Source: an uncultured Clostridia bacterium | GTDB taxonomy: Bacteria > Bacillota > Clostridia > UBA1381 | DNA length: 64,000 nt | Direction: 5' to 3' | Assembly (NCBI GenBank): GCA_944391225.1 | Contig: CALXSS010000002.1 | Span: 17,414 to 81,413 of the forward strand | Shown: positions 18,186 to 26,844 of the stretch, one piece after another | Layout of the letters: every line of letters begins with the position of its first letter | Position numbering within the stretch: position 1 is the first letter of the stretch | Program-made: the position numbers and the translations under genes | The notes under the pieces: model-generated | Told to the model about the DNA's origin: nothing | The model's database searches: none | What the model saw: the letters and a program-made list of their open reading frames with translations, nothing else

Positions 18186-19353
18186 CGTGATCCCCTCCAT
18201 GTGTTGCTATAGGAATACATACTGTCGCTGTTGTCCCCTTGTTCAGTCCCTCGCTGCGCAACCACAGTCTGCCGCGGTGCTTTTCTGTTATTTTTTTTGC
18301 TATGCCAAGTCCCAGGCCGTTGCCTTTTATATGGGAGCTTCTTGAATTATCAGCCCTGTAAAAGCTGTCGTATACTAAGTCTATTTCCTTAGGAGCTATT
18401 CCCATGCCGTCGTCCTCTATAACGATATACGCATTTCCGTCATCAAGGAAGCCTTTTACCTTTACTGTTTTGCTCTCAGGCAGTCTGTATTTTAACGCAT
18501 TGTCAAAAAGATTATTAAATACCCGCCTCATTTTCTCGCCGTCAATATTGACATAAAGCGGCTCGTTCCCAAGCTCTGATTCAAGCTGTATCCCATTGTG
18601 TTCAAAATCGAGCCTGAAGCTGTCGATCACATCAAAGACCAGCTCGCGCAGATCGCCTGTTGTCATATTAAATTCAAGAGATGAAACCTCTAATTTTGCG
18701 AACATAGAAAGATTAGATACAAGCTCGTCTATAAGCTCTGCTTTTGATTTTATTGTGTTAAGATATTTTGATAGCTTTTCAGGCGTGTCTGCAATGCCAT
18801 CGTTTATACCGTCTATATATCCCTTTATAGAGGTTATAGGCGTTTTGAGATCGTGCGATATGTCAGCTATCAGCATATTTCGTTCATGTTTGAGCTGATT
18901 TTCGTGGTCGCGCGAGATTATAAGCGCGCGGCGCATTGAGTCAAAGCCCTCGCAAAGATCATCTATCTCATCAATATCACTGCCCATGACCTCAAAGTTA
19001 AGATTTCCATCGCGGATCGTATCAACATTGCTGCGCAAAGCGTGTATAGAATGCTCAAGCGTTGATACTATCCTGCCGGTTATTATTGTGTTTGTTATAA
19101 CGCATATGATTATGCACATCACTGCCCATATAAATATATATGTTATAGCCGTCGGGTTGTTTGTAAAAAAATTAGCGGCGGCTTTGGTCAGCACAAGAGG
19201 ATTTATCAGCGAAGTTCGAGTAATCTGCATTTCCTCAACGGGGAATTTCAGTATAAAAACTACTATAAATAATACTGAAAGAACGCCTATAAGCAATATA
19301 GGCGCTGCTATCAGTATGAAATTATAAAAACTGAATTTTTGTCTCAGCTTCAT
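18163..19353 (-). CDS. Sensor histidine kinase
   Basis: Membrane kinase of 396 residues. Two transmembrane segments (about 10-36 and 69-92) bracket a short extracytoplasmic loop of about 30 residues; HAMP follows at 92-145. The phospho-acceptor is His167 in ISHDLKTPITS. The ATP-binding domain shows the N box RVFNNLFDNALKY and the G boxes EDDGMGIAP and GNGLGLGIAKK. The short sensing loop, and its place beside an ABC transporter, resemble kinases that sense cell-envelope stress or peptide antibiotics together with their transporter; this is an inference. Confidence 0.93.
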   Translation of the reverse strand: MKLRQKFSFYNFILIAAPILLIGVLSVLFIVVFILKFPVEEMQITRTSLINPLVLTKAAANFFTNNPTAITYIFIWAVMCIIICVITNTIITGRIVSTLEHSIHALRSNVDTIRDGNLNFEVMGSDIDEIDDLCEGFDSMRRALIISRDHENQLKHERNMLIADISHDLKTPITSIKGYIDGINDGIADTPEKLSKYLNTIKSKAELIDELVSNLSMFAKLEVSSLEFNMTTGDLRELVFDVIDSFRLDFEHNGIQLESELGNEPLYVNIDGEKMRRVFNNLFDNALKYRLPESKTVKVKGFLDDGNAYIVIEDDGMGIAPKEIDLVYDSFYRADNSRSSHIKGNGLGLGIAKKITEKHRGRLWLRSEGLNKGTTATVCIPIATHGGDHDEKNTNN

Positions 19354-19368
19354 TTGGCATCATTCCTG

Positions 19369-20112
19369 TCAGATGTTTTTTCTTTCAAATATTATATACG
19401 ATAATGAATACAAAATCAAGATGCTTCCTGCAAGAATCCCGAATTTATACATCAGAACATTAAGAGGCAGCGTCTGGCCAAGCAGCATAAGATGCAGCTT
19501 TGCGCTTGCTGTGAACAGGAACGATGCTGATCCTGCAACATATAATCCCATGTACTTCATTACCCCGTATACTGCGAGTGAAAGCAGTGTGGCTGAGGTA
19601 GATCCCTTAAGACATACGTTAATTAAAACTCCCAAAAAAGCGATACCTATAAGCGGAATTATATCGATCATATATGCCGCGAATGCCGCAAGCAGATTGT
19701 TTGTGTTTCCACCTGTAAACAGCTGGATAGCCATGTTTACAAAATACATTATTATAAGCACGGCTGCTCCGAGTATCAGCGCAGCGGCTGCCTTGGCAGT
19801 AAGCAGCTTAAAACGTGTTACAGGCTGTAAAAGACTCATTTTGAGCGTATCCGATGAATATTCATGAGTAAAAAGATCGCTTACTGCAATGAAGATTATA
19901 ATAGGAACAAGTATCTCTACTGCAAACGGCAGCATCTCAAGTCCTATATTTGCATTAATTGTTAAATAACCATGGGAAAGCTTAGCTACAAGCGCGGAGC
20001 CGCCCCAGCGCGCAAGGCTTACAAGAGCGCCGATAACAGTCAGAATTATATATTTTTTCTTGTGTATCAGCTTAAAAAGCTCTTTATTCAGTGCGAACAT
20101 AAAGTTATTCAT
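19369..20112 (-). CDS. ABC-2 type transporter permease
   Basis: Integral membrane protein of 247 residues with about six helices. It opens with the amphipathic stretch MNNFMFALNKELFKLIHKKK found in ABC-2 permeases. The ATG overlaps the stop of the ATPase by 4 bp, so the two are coupled subunits. The sequence SSDTLKMSLLQPVTRFKLL after the second helix matches the family. The substrate is unknown; bacitracin-like peptides or lipids are common for this class. Confidence 0.85.
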   Translation of the reverse strand: MNNFMFALNKELFKLIHKKKYIILTVIGALVSLARWGGSALVAKLSHGYLTINANIGLEMLPFAVEILVPIIIFIAVSDLFTHEYSSDTLKMSLLQPVTRFKLLTAKAAAALILGAAVLIIMYFVNMAIQLFTGGNTNNLLAAFAAYMIDIIPLIGIAFLGVLINVCLKGSTSATLLSLAVYGVMKYMGLYVAGSASFLFTASAKLHLMLLGQTLPLNVLMYKFGILAGSILILYSLSYIIFERKNI

Positions 20113-20822
20113 ATTGAGCCCCTCCTTTCATGCACCTTTTCAAGGAAGTAATCCTCCATGGAGGGGTAAAGCGACATTATGTGCTGTGTGCTGTCGTGAG
20201 ATATCAGCTCGCCGTCATATATAACGGCGGTTGATGTGCTGAGCTTTTCTATCTCCGATGCAATATGGCTGGAAATTACGAATGTTGTGTTTTGCTCTCT
20301 GTTAAGTTTTTTGATGTACTCTCGTATTTCTACAACGCCCTCTATGTCAAGTCCGTTTACCGGCTCGTCAAGTATTATTATTTCAGGACTGCCGAGAAAT
20401 GCTGCCGCAAGACCCAAACGCTGTTTCATTCCGAGTGAAAAGCGTCCGGCTTTGTCATTTTTGTATTGCTCAAGATGTACTACCTTCAGAACGCGGTCAA
20501 TATCATTTATATCATCTTTACAGCGCGCCGCGAGTCTCAGGTTGTCATATGCTGAAAGATCCTTGTGTATACCCGGTGTCTCTATAAGCGCGCCTGTACG
20601 CGACATTATATCCTCATAGTTATCATGGAGCCGCTTGCCGTCTACCTCAATCGTTCCGCTGTCCTCCGCTATGAGCGACAGCATCGACTTCATTATTGTG
20701 GTCTTGCCGGAGCCGTTAGGCCCCAGCAGACCGAGTATCTCGCCTGTCTTTATTGTAAGCGAGATGTTTCTTATACCACGCTTGTTACTGTATATTTTTG
20801 TAAGATCGGTTATTTTTATCAT
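20109..20822 (-). CDS. ABC transporter ATP-binding protein
   Basis: Nucleotide-binding subunit of 237 residues. Walker A is GPNGSGKTT, the signature is FSLGMKQRLG, Walker B is IIILDEPVNGLD, and the switch His lies in VISSH. The AAGGAGG site lies 9 bp before the ATG. It pairs with the permease immediately downstream. Confidence 0.93.
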   Translation of the reverse strand: MIKITDLTKIYSNKRGIRNISLTIKTGEILGLLGPNGSGKTTIMKSMLSLIAEDSGTIEVDGKRLHDNYEDIMSRTGALIETPGIHKDLSAYDNLRLAARCKDDINDIDRVLKVVHLEQYKNDKAGRFSLGMKQRLGLAAAFLGSPEIIILDEPVNGLDIEGVVEIREYIKKLNREQNTTFVISSHIASEIEKLSTSTAVIYDGELISHDSTQHIMSLYPSMEDYFLEKVHERRGSI

Positions 20823-20882
20823 TAAGCTTCATCCTCCTTTGATAGCTTTGCCGGCTTCTCCGTTACCGGCGGGGCAGAGTTA

Positions 20883-21806
20883 TTATTTAACGTCTATCAG
20901 GTTGCCCTCATCGTCATAGGTCTTTATTGCAGCGCCTGTTTCCTCAACAGGAGTAATAGTTGTTGCGCCTATATCCGATATGGCAAGATCAACGTTGAAT
21001 GTCATGCTGTGGCTTGCGCCGCTGCTGTCAGTGCCCTTGAAAACTACTTTCAGATCACCGTCACGGAAGGTTCCGTCTTTATTTACTGAATAATTAAGGT
21101 TCAGAGTGTCCACAACCGGATCGTTTCCGAGCTTTGCAACATAATACTGCAGATCATCCTCAGTGTAGCTGTACTCAACTGACTCGCCGTTCTCATATAC
21201 CGTATATGTTTCGTTGTTAGACATTGAGAATACCATGCTGAGTCCGGCGTTCACTATCTCAGGTATCTGGACTGAATCAAGTGTTATACTGTATGATGCG
21301 TGGTCGTCAGTGTCCTCTGTGCATACAAAGTTGTTTCGGAGATCGCCCACAACGGTATCAGCCGCAACTTCCATGAATTTTATTACTTTATCTGCTGTTT
21401 TTCTGCCTGAGCTGTCGATATTCCAGAGATTGTTACGGAAATCACCGTATGTTGAGTATTTCACAAAGTATCCGTCAGGGTCAGAGTAGTAGTGGAAGCC
21501 GTTTGCATCATATTGCTCGTTGGTCGATTCGCTTGCTACTGTGCCTGACTCTGTGGATTTTGTATAGTACATTTTGTTGCCGACATCAAGCTTGTGGATA
21601 ATCGATGCGTTCATAAGATCAGTGCCGTCAAGGTCCATCTTAGCGTTGGCGGTTACCGTGCAGTTTGTATAATCGATAGTGTTAAGTATCGATTTCTTAA
21701 GAGTGTCATAGCCGTTAGCTGTCTGATAGCTTGCAAAAGCGGCTGTTGTCAGAACACATGCTCCTGTGACCGCGCAGATTATAGCGATATTTTTTGTCTT
21801 TTTCAT
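20883..21806 (-). CDS. Secreted protein of unknown function, first gene of the ABC/two-component operon
   Basis: Protein of 307 residues with a signal peptide (MKKTKNIAIICAVTGACVLTTAAFA). The mature part is beta-rich without Cys clusters, with segments such as KMYYTKSTES, GFHYYSDPDGYFVKY and NLNYSVNKDGTFRDGDLKV, which suggests a lipoprotein-like beta sandwich that binds something at the envelope. No known domain is recognised. The ATG at 21806 is preferred because AGAGAGG lies 9 bp upstream; an in-frame ATG three codons earlier is too close. A long hairpin in its leader (21850-21927) may regulate it. It is probably cotranscribed with the transporter and the sensor. Confidence 0.65.
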   Translation of the reverse strand: MKKTKNIAIICAVTGACVLTTAAFASYQTANGYDTLKKSILNTIDYTNCTVTANAKMDLDGTDLMNASIIHKLDVGNKMYYTKSTESGTVASESTNEQYDANGFHYYSDPDGYFVKYSTYGDFRNNLWNIDSSGRKTADKVIKFMEVAADTVVGDLRNNFVCTEDTDDHASYSITLDSVQIPEIVNAGLSMVFSMSNNETYTVYENGESVEYSYTEDDLQYYVAKLGNDPVVDTLNLNYSVNKDGTFRDGDLKVVFKGTDSSGASHSMTFNVDLAISDIGATTITPVEETGAAIKTYDDEGNLIDVK

Positions 21807-21849
21807 AATAATCATCCTCTCTTTATATAATGTAGATTTATTTAAACGC

Positions 21850-21927
21850 CGGAAGCCTTGTGCGGAATAGCCGCCAAGGGGCACGGTCTGCGTTCCGTGC
21901 CCGGCGGCCGGAGAATGTAAGCTTCCG
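21850..21927 (-). promoter_or_regulatory. Long GC-rich hairpin in the leader of the 20883-21806 gene
   Basis: Nested pairing: CGGAAGC (21850-21856) with GCTTCCG (21921-21927), GCCGCC (21870-21875) with GGCGGC (21903-21908), and GGGCACGG (21879-21886) with CCGTGCCC (21895-21902). The hairpin ends 44 bp upstream of the ATG. It is far more GC-rich than the flanks. No U-tract follows on either strand. The stretch 21930-22109 beyond it is AT-rich and shows nothing more. Confidence 0.6.
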
Positions 21928-22109
21928 ACTTACAAGTACATTGTAGCCTACGCCGATAAAAATAATTTAATAAAAGTATAAACTTTTTATAAACTAATAT
22001 AAAATATTTTTTGAATGCAGAATATATTGCTTGTGTACACCGTTTGGCGAAATAAATTGAGCTGTAATGTATATTTCGGAAAAAAAACGACAAAAATATA
22101 AAAAAAGAC

Positions 22110-22138
22110 TTGACAAGCCGGGGGGAGTATGGTAAAAT
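22110..22138 (+). promoter_or_regulatory. Promoter of the rpmG-secE-nusG unit
   Basis: TTGACA (22110-22115), 17-bp spacer and TAAAAT (22133-22138). The start codon of rpmG is 164 bp further, leaving a leader that contains a hairpin at 22248-22264. Confidence 0.75.
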
Positions 22139-22247
22139 GTTTGTGATTAAGAAGAGGTTCTTTTTTTTTGCGTACTATTTAAAAGGACCCTTTGATATAT
22201 TAGTTGCAGAATCAGGATGAGTTTCGCAATTATTTAAATGCCTGTCT

Positions 22248-22264
22248 GCAAGGCGCTGCCTTGC
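22248..22264 (+). promoter_or_regulatory. Hairpin in the rpmG leader
   Basis: A perfect 7-bp stem GCAAGGC/GCCTTGC with a 3-nt loop, 37 bp before the rpmG ATG. Its role is unknown. Confidence 0.4.
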
Positions 22265-22301
22265 GAGGTCAAGTAAATTTAATATAACGGAGGTTATTAC
22301 G

Positions 22302-22451
22302 ATGAGAGTAAAGATAACATTGGCTTGTCAGGAATGCAAGCAGAGAAATTATAACACAATGAAGAACAAGAAGAATAATCCGGAAAGACTTGAAATGAAC
22401 AAGTACTGCAAGTTCTGCAGAAAGCATACTTTGCACAAGGAAACAAAGTAA
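22302..22451 (+). CDS. rpmG: 50S ribosomal protein L33
   Basis: A 49-residue ribosomal protein starting [13 protein letters not shown], with the two CxxC pairs of the zinc-binding form (C9/C12 and C36/C39), as in bacteria that keep zinc-ribbon L33. It sits upstream of secE and nusG, the usual Firmicute order. A GGAGG site precedes the ATG. Confidence 0.95.
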   Translation: MRVKITLACQECKQRNYNTMKNKKNNPERLEMNKYCKFCRKHTLHKETK

Positions 22452-22500
22452 TCCGCAAGGATAGGACAAGTTAAATTATATTAGATAAGGATGTGTAGGT

Positions 22501-22734
22501 ATGGCTGATGCGAATATAAGCACGAAAACAAAGAAAAAGCCTTTCTTCGCAAGAATGAAGAAATATTTCAAGGATACCAAATCAGAGCTGAAAAAGGTAA
22601 CATGGCCTACTAAGGAACAGCTCAAGCACAACACGTTCGTGATCATTTCTTTCATAATAATTGTGGGAATATTCCTGTTCGTGTTTGATATTGCATTTTC
22701 ATGGCTCTTCTCCTTGGTGACGAATATACTGTAA
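22501..22734 (+). CDS. secE: Protein translocase subunit SecE
   Basis: Single-span SecE of 77 residues. The SecE signature ELKKVTWPTKEQL precedes the transmembrane helix (about 45-72). It clamps SecY in the protein translocation channel. It lies between rpmG and nusG. Confidence 0.95.
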   Translation: MADANISTKTKKKPFFARMKKYFKDTKSELKKVTWPTKEQLKHNTFVIISFIIIVGIFLFVFDIAFSWLFSLVTNIL

Positions 22735-22771
22735 ATAAAATCGGAAAAATTTGTCGAAAGGAGCGGTTAAG

Positions 22772-23296
22772 ATGGCTGAAGAAGCAAAATGGTATGTAGC
22801 GCATACGTATTCAGGCTATGAAAACAAGGTAAAGGAAAGCATAGAAAAAACTGTCGAAAACCGCGGACTTGAGGATCTCATCATGGACGTCAAAGTCCCA
22901 ATGGAGGACGTCATAGAAAAGCGCGGCGAAAAGGAAAAGATCGTGCAGCGCAAGATATTCCCCGGCTATGTAGTCATCAAGATGGTGATGACGGACGAAA
23001 GCTGGTATGTTGTGCGTAATACGCGCGGCGTTACCGGATTTGTCGGTCCCGGCTCAAAGCCGGTTCCGCTCTCAGATGCTGAGGTGGAAAAGATGGGCGT
23101 TGACACTGTTCGCCATGCAGAGATAGACTTTAAGGTCGGAGATCTTGTAGAGATCAAGTCGGGACCTATGGAAGGTTTTTCAGGCAATATCGAGAAGATA
23201 GACAGCGAAACAGGTACACTGTGGGTGACCGTTTCAATGTTCGGCCGCGAAACATCTGTGGAGATAAATTACTCACAGGTCAGCGCGGTAGATTAA
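22772..23296 (+). CDS. nusG: Transcription termination/antitermination protein NusG
   Basis: Two-domain elongation factor of 174 residues: an NGN domain (KWYVAHTYSGYENKVKE, PGYVVIKM, VRNTRGVTGFVG) and a C-terminal KOW domain (VGDLVEIKSGPMEGFSG). It binds RNA polymerase and modulates pausing. ATG 22772 is chosen because AAAGGAG is positioned for it; an in-frame TTG upstream would overlap that site. Confidence 0.97.
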   Translation: MAEEAKWYVAHTYSGYENKVKESIEKTVENRGLEDLIMDVKVPMEDVIEKRGEKEKIVQRKIFPGYVVIKMVMTDESWYVVRNTRGVTGFVGPGSKPVPLSDAEVEKMGVDTVRHAEIDFKVGDLVEIKSGPMEGFSGNIEKIDSETGTLWVTVSMFGRETSVEINYSQVSAVD

Positions 23297-23365
23297 TAAG
23301 CTTTATCCGGGGCAGCGCCCCGTATAATATTGAATGTAGAATACATTCGTATCCCTCTGGTAACA

Positions 23366-23398
23366 GTGGGAGGGCAGTTTAATGTCCGCAATTACCAC
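23366..23398 (+). promoter_or_regulatory. Leader hairpin before rplK
   Basis: GTGG at 23366-23369 pairs with CCAC at 23395-23398, enclosing GAGGGC/GTCC. The same GTGGGAG...CCAC motif recurs before rplA at 23893-23921. It is a candidate site for translational control by a ribosomal protein. A small GGGGCAGCGCCCC hairpin lies further upstream at 23310-23322. Confidence 0.5.
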
Positions 23399-23441
23399 AT
23401 ATAGCGCAAAGGCGCTGTGAATATTTAAGGAGGTGGCCGTA

Positions 23442-23867
23442 ATGGCACAGAAGGTAGCAGGTTATATTAAATTACAGATTCCGGCAGGCAAGGCTACACC
23501 GGCACCGCCGGTAGGTCCGGCTTTGGGACAGCACGGTGTAAACATCATGCAGTTCACAAAGGAATTTAACGAGAAGACAGCAAAGGACGCAGGTCTTATA
23601 ATCCCGGTTGTTATCACCGTATATGCAGACCGTTCGTTCTCATTCATCACAAAGACACCGCCGGCAGCAGTTCTTATCAAGAAGGCTTGTAAGATCCAGA
23701 GCGGTTCAGGCGTACCTAACAAGACAAAGGTAGCAACTATCTCAAAGGCAGATCTTCAGCAGATCGCTGAGACTAAGATGCCTGACTTGAACGCTGCATC
23801 ACTTGAGGCAGCTATGAGCATGATCGCAGGCACATGCAGAAGCATGGGCGTTATCGTAGGCGACTAA
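23442..23867 (+). CDS. rplK: 50S ribosomal protein L11
   Basis: L11 of 141 residues, with the [26 protein letters not shown] segment diagnostic of the family and the RNA-binding C-terminal half. It binds the GTPase centre of 23S rRNA. ATG 23442 follows AAGGAGG; an in-frame GTG 9 bp earlier overlaps that site and is rejected. Confidence 0.97.
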   Translation: MAQKVAGYIKLQIPAGKATPAPPVGPALGQHGVNIMQFTKEFNEKTAKDAGLIIPVVITVYADRSFSFITKTPPAAVLIKKACKIQSGSGVPNKTKVATISKADLQQIAETKMPDLNAASLEAAMSMIAGTCRSMGVIVGD

Positions 23868-23892
23868 TTGCAACTCATCTAATTAGAATACA

Positions 23893-23921
23893 GTGGGAGA
23901 GAGTTATTCTCGTATAACCAC
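23893..23921 (+). promoter_or_regulatory. Leader hairpin before rplA
   Basis: GTGG (23893-23896) pairs with CCAC (23918-23921), enclosing GAGA/TCTC. It resembles the hairpin before rplK. The rplA ribosome binding site begins 3 nt after it. Confidence 0.5.
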
Positions 23922-23937
23922 GAAGGAGGATTTAAAA

Positions 23938-24630
23938 ATGTTCAGAGGTAAGAAATACAAGGACAGTGTTAAGCTTGTAGACAGAGCAAAGCTCTATGAT
24001 ACAGAAGAAGCTATGAAGCTTGTTACACAGACAGCTAAGGCTAAGTTTGACGAGACAGTTGAAGCTCATATAAAGCTTGGTGTTGACTCAAGACATGCAG
24101 ATCAGCAGGTAAGAGGCGCTATCGTTCTTCCGCACGGAACAGGTAAGAGCGTAAGAGTTCTCGTGTTCGCTAAGGGCGCTAAGGCTGAAGAGGCTAAGGA
24201 GGCTGGCGCAGATTACGTTGGCGAGATGGAGCTTGTTCAGAAGATCCAGGGCGAAAACTGGTTTGATTTTGACGTTGTTGTTGCTACTCCCGATATGATG
24301 GGTGTTGTTGGTCGTCTTGGTAAGGTACTCGGTCCTAAGGGACTTATGCCGTCACCAAAGGCTGGCACAGTTACAATGGACGTTGCTAAGGCTGTTAAGG
24401 AAATTAAAGCAGGTAAGATCGAGTACAGACTCGACAAGACTAATATCATTCACTGCCCCATCGGTAAGGTTTCTTTCGGCGACGCTAAGCTTTCCGAAAA
24501 CTTCAATGCTCTCATCGGAGCTATCATAAAGGCTAAGCCGTCAGCTGCTAAGGGTCAGTATCTCAGAAGTGTTGTTATAGCTTCAACAATGGGACCGGGA
24601 ATCAAGATCAATCAGGCAAAGCTTAGCTGA
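23938..24630 (+). CDS. rplA: 50S ribosomal protein L1
   Basis: L1 of 230 residues. [21 protein letters not shown] and the closing [18 protein letters not shown] ending ([15 protein letters not shown]) are family signatures. It binds 23S rRNA at the L1 stalk and often represses its own mRNA. The start at 23938 follows GGAGG, and an N-terminally longer frame is not supported. Confidence 0.97.
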   Translation: MFRGKKYKDSVKLVDRAKLYDTEEAMKLVTQTAKAKFDETVEAHIKLGVDSRHADQQVRGAIVLPHGTGKSVRVLVFAKGAKAEEAKEAGADYVGEMELVQKIQGENWFDFDVVVATPDMMGVVGRLGKVLGPKGLMPSPKAGTVTMDVAKAVKEIKAGKIEYRLDKTNIIHCPIGKVSFGDAKLSENFNALIGAIIKAKPSAAKGQYLRSVVIASTMGPGIKINQAKLS

Positions 24631-24986
24631 TCCTGCGGTTCTTTTTCCGCATCTCACACGTTTGCGCTCGCTTGCGTACATTGAGTACGCGGCGTTCGCT
24701 TAAACGCGCGATCAGCGAAAAAACTCCGCGCAGGATCCCCGGAAACAGTAGCGGTTCTTTTCCGTATCAAACATTTGCGCTGGCGTGCATACATTGAGTA
24801 TGCGGCGTTCGCTTAAACGCGCGATCAGTGAAAAAACTCCGCGCAGGATCCCCGGAAACAGTAGCGGTTGTTTTCCGTATCAAACATTTGTGCTCGCTTG
24901 CGTACATTGAGTACGCGGCGTTCGCTTAAACGCGCGATCAGCGAAAAAACTCCGCGCAGGATCCCTGGAAACAGTAGCGGTTGTTT
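24629..24986 (+). repeat. Tandem repeat of a 113-bp palindromic unit between rplA and rplJ
   Basis: Three units, the first diverged at its left end: about 24629-24736, 24737-24849 and 24850-24962, then a partial 24963-24986. Each full unit runs from GATCCCCGGAAACAGTAGCG to CTCCGCGCAG, and contains GCGTAC-ATTGA-GTACGC (or CATACATTGAGTATG, a compensatory variant) and a GCGTTCGCTTAAACGC stem. The first unit is flanked by GATCCTGCG and its inverse CGCAGGATC (24629-24637 and 24729-24737). No coding frame. The rest of the intergenic stretch up to rplJ holds the promoter at 25025 and the L10 leader. Confidence 0.85.
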
Positions 24987-25024
24987 TTGATCAAGTTTTC
25001 GATTGAAAAAAATTAAATTAATAC

Positions 25025-25053
25025 TTGACAACTTTTTCATTTTATGATATAAT
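25025..25053 (+). promoter_or_regulatory. Consensus promoter of rplJ-rplL
   Basis: TTGACA (25025-25030), 17-bp spacer and TATAAT (25048-25053), a perfect match. It lies downstream of the tandem repeat and so gives rplJL its own transcription start. Confidence 0.85.
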
Positions 25054-25065
25054 ATAAAAGTTGAC

Positions 25066-25165
25066 AGACCGTAGACAGTCGGCAGGAGAGATCCGTAAGT
25101 CCCACCGAGGTATTAAATTCACTTGAATTTTATGGCTCTTTGCGTCTACGGCGAAGAGCCTTTAT
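25066..25165 (+). ncRNA. L10 leader (ribosomal protein L10/L7-L12 attenuator)
   Basis: The region matches the Firmicute L10 leader. CCGTAGAC (25069-25076) is complementary to GTCTACGG (25144-25151), which overlaps the terminator stem GGCTCTT (25134-25140)/AAGAGCC (25154-25160) followed by TTTATTTATT. The two pairings are mutually exclusive. L10-L7/L12 binding to the leader is known to promote termination in this family. Confidence 0.85.
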
Positions 25166-25207
25166 TTATTGAAGGCATAAAAAAATTTCATAGGAGGTGA
25201 AACATTT

Positions 25208-25780
25208 ATGCCAAACGCTAAAACATTGGAAGTTAAGCAGGCACAGGTAGCAGAGGCTGCTGAGCTTATAAAGAAGGCTCAGACCGGTGTTCTGGTTGAC
25301 TACAGAGGCTTGAATGTTGCAGAAGATACAGAGCTTCGTAACAAGCTCCGTGAAGCTAATGTTAAATATTTTGTTATCAAGAATAAGATCCTTAAGCGTG
25401 CAGTTGAAGACGCAGGTCTTGAGGGACTTGATGAGGTTCTGCACGGACCTACAGCTCTTGCTGTATCGGAGGAGGATGCGGTAGCGCCTGCAAAGGTTAT
25501 AGCTGATTTCGCTAAGACCAACGATAAGCTCGAGATCAAGGGCGGATTCATGGACGGTTCTGTTATGAGCCTTGACGAGGTTAAGACTCTCGCAGCTACA
25601 CCGAACTTTGAAACATTGATAGCTAAGATGATGGGCAGCATGCTCTCACCGATCAGCGGCTTAGCAAGATTGCTTGCTACTGTTGTTGACGGCGGCGAGG
25701 AAATAGCTGACCTTATCGCAAAGAAGGCTGCCGAGGCTCCGGCTGAGGAAGCTGCAGCAGAGGAAACACCTGCTGAATAA
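25208..25780 (+). CDS. rplJ: 50S ribosomal protein L10
   Basis: L10 of 190 residues, with VDYRGLNVAEDTELRNKLREANVKYFVIKNK and a C-terminal Ala/Glu-rich extension (EAPAEEAAAEETPAE). It anchors L7/L12 dimers on the ribosomal stalk. AGGAGG lies 10 bp before the ATG. Regulated by the L10 leader upstream. Confidence 0.97.
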   Translation: MPNAKTLEVKQAQVAEAAELIKKAQTGVLVDYRGLNVAEDTELRNKLREANVKYFVIKNKILKRAVEDAGLEGLDEVLHGPTALAVSEEDAVAPAKVIADFAKTNDKLEIKGGFMDGSVMSLDEVKTLAATPNFETLIAKMMGSMLSPISGLARLLATVVDGGEEIADLIAKKAAEAPAEEAAAEETPAE

Positions 25781-25838
25781 TTTGAACAAATAAATTAAAA
25801 TTAAGAAACAAACTTTTTCTAAATAGGAGGAAAATAAA

Positions 25839-26210
25839 ATGGCAGATTTGAATGCAATTCTTGACTCAATCAAGGAATTAAAGTTGCTTGAAGTAGCAGA
25901 GCTCGTAAAGATGATGGAAGAAGAATTCGGCGTAAGCGCAGCAGCTCCGGTAATGGTTGCAGGTGCAGCAGAGGGTGGCGCAGCAGCAGCTGAAGAGAAG
26001 ACAGAGTTTGATGTAGTACTTGCAGAAGTAGGCGCTTCAAAGATGAACGTTATCAAGGTTGTTAAGGCTCTTACAGGTCTTGGTCTTAAGGAAGCTAAGG
26101 CTGTAGTTGACGGCGCACCTGGAACAATCAAGGAAGCTGTACCGGCAGAGGAAGCTCAGAAGATGAAGGCTGAACTCGAAGAAGCAGGTGCTAAGATCGA
26201 ATTGAAGTAA
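25839..26210 (+). CDS. rplL: 50S ribosomal protein L7/L12
   Basis: L7/L12 of 123 residues: an N-terminal dimerisation helix ([17 protein letters not shown]), an Ala/Gly hinge and the C-terminal domain ([36 protein letters not shown]). It recruits translational GTPases. Neither rpoB nor rpoC follows, as they do in most Firmicutes. Confidence 0.97.
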   Translation: MADLNAILDSIKELKLLEVAELVKMMEEEFGVSAAAPVMVAGAAEGGAAAAEEKTEFDVVLAEVGASKMNVIKVVKALTGLGLKEAKAVVDGAPGTIKEAVPAEEAQKMKAELEEAGAKIELK

Positions 26211-26278
26211 TCATACTCTGATTATTTCCGGTAATGTAAGGGGTTAATTGAGGTATTGTAAAGTCAGGAGGTCTTTGT

Positions 26279-26794
26279 ATGAAGATAGATGTATCCTCTA
26301 TAATCAAGGTTACGGGAGCTTCCATAAAGCTTGACGGCGAGCTTGATATGAGGAATGCTGAGTTTCTTGGCGAAACATACAGGTTTAATGAGCCTCTGAA
26401 AATTTCGGGTGAAATATACAATAATGGACAGTCGCTGACTTTATCGGCGCGGGTTCAGGGCAAAATGCTCACAGAATGCGCGCGGTGTCTTAAGGAGATA
26501 GAAGCTGACGTGGATTTTGAGATCCACGAGCTTTTATCGCGTGAGGAGGATGGAGCGTCACCTGAGGATGACCTCATTCTGTTTGAAGGTCACGAGATAG
26601 AGCTTGACGATATTGCCGCTGATGTTTTCCTGATGAGCACATCGGGGAAATATCTTTGCAGTGAGGACTGCAAGGGCTTGTGCCCCACATGCGGATGTAA
26701 TCTTAATGAGGGCGAGTGCGGCTGTAACAATGAGTATATAGATCCGAGATGGCAGGCATTAGCGGATATTCTTAAACAGCAGGAAGATAATTGA
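26279..26794 (+). CDS. yceD: DUF177 family protein YceD
   Basis: YceD-like protein of 171 residues. The segment LTECARCLKEIEADVDFEI and the C-terminal zinc-type cluster CSEDCKGLCPTCGCNLNEGECGC are the family hallmarks. YceD/DUF177 members are needed for 23S rRNA accumulation in some bacteria and chloroplasts. It precedes rpmF, the standard pairing. Confidence 0.93.
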   Translation: MKIDVSSIIKVTGASIKLDGELDMRNAEFLGETYRFNEPLKISGEIYNNGQSLTLSARVQGKMLTECARCLKEIEADVDFEIHELLSREEDGASPEDDLILFEGHEIELDDIAADVFLMSTSGKYLCSEDCKGLCPTCGCNLNEGECGCNNEYIDPRWQALADILKQQEDN

Positions 26795-26844
26795 GCCTGC
26801 TGCTGTAGAGGTTAGAGTGTCGTTATTTTAATGGAGGTGTAATC

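Noticed and set aside
24629..24986. CRISPR array
   Set aside because: The repeat unit is 113 bp and tandem, with no unique spacers and no cas genes.
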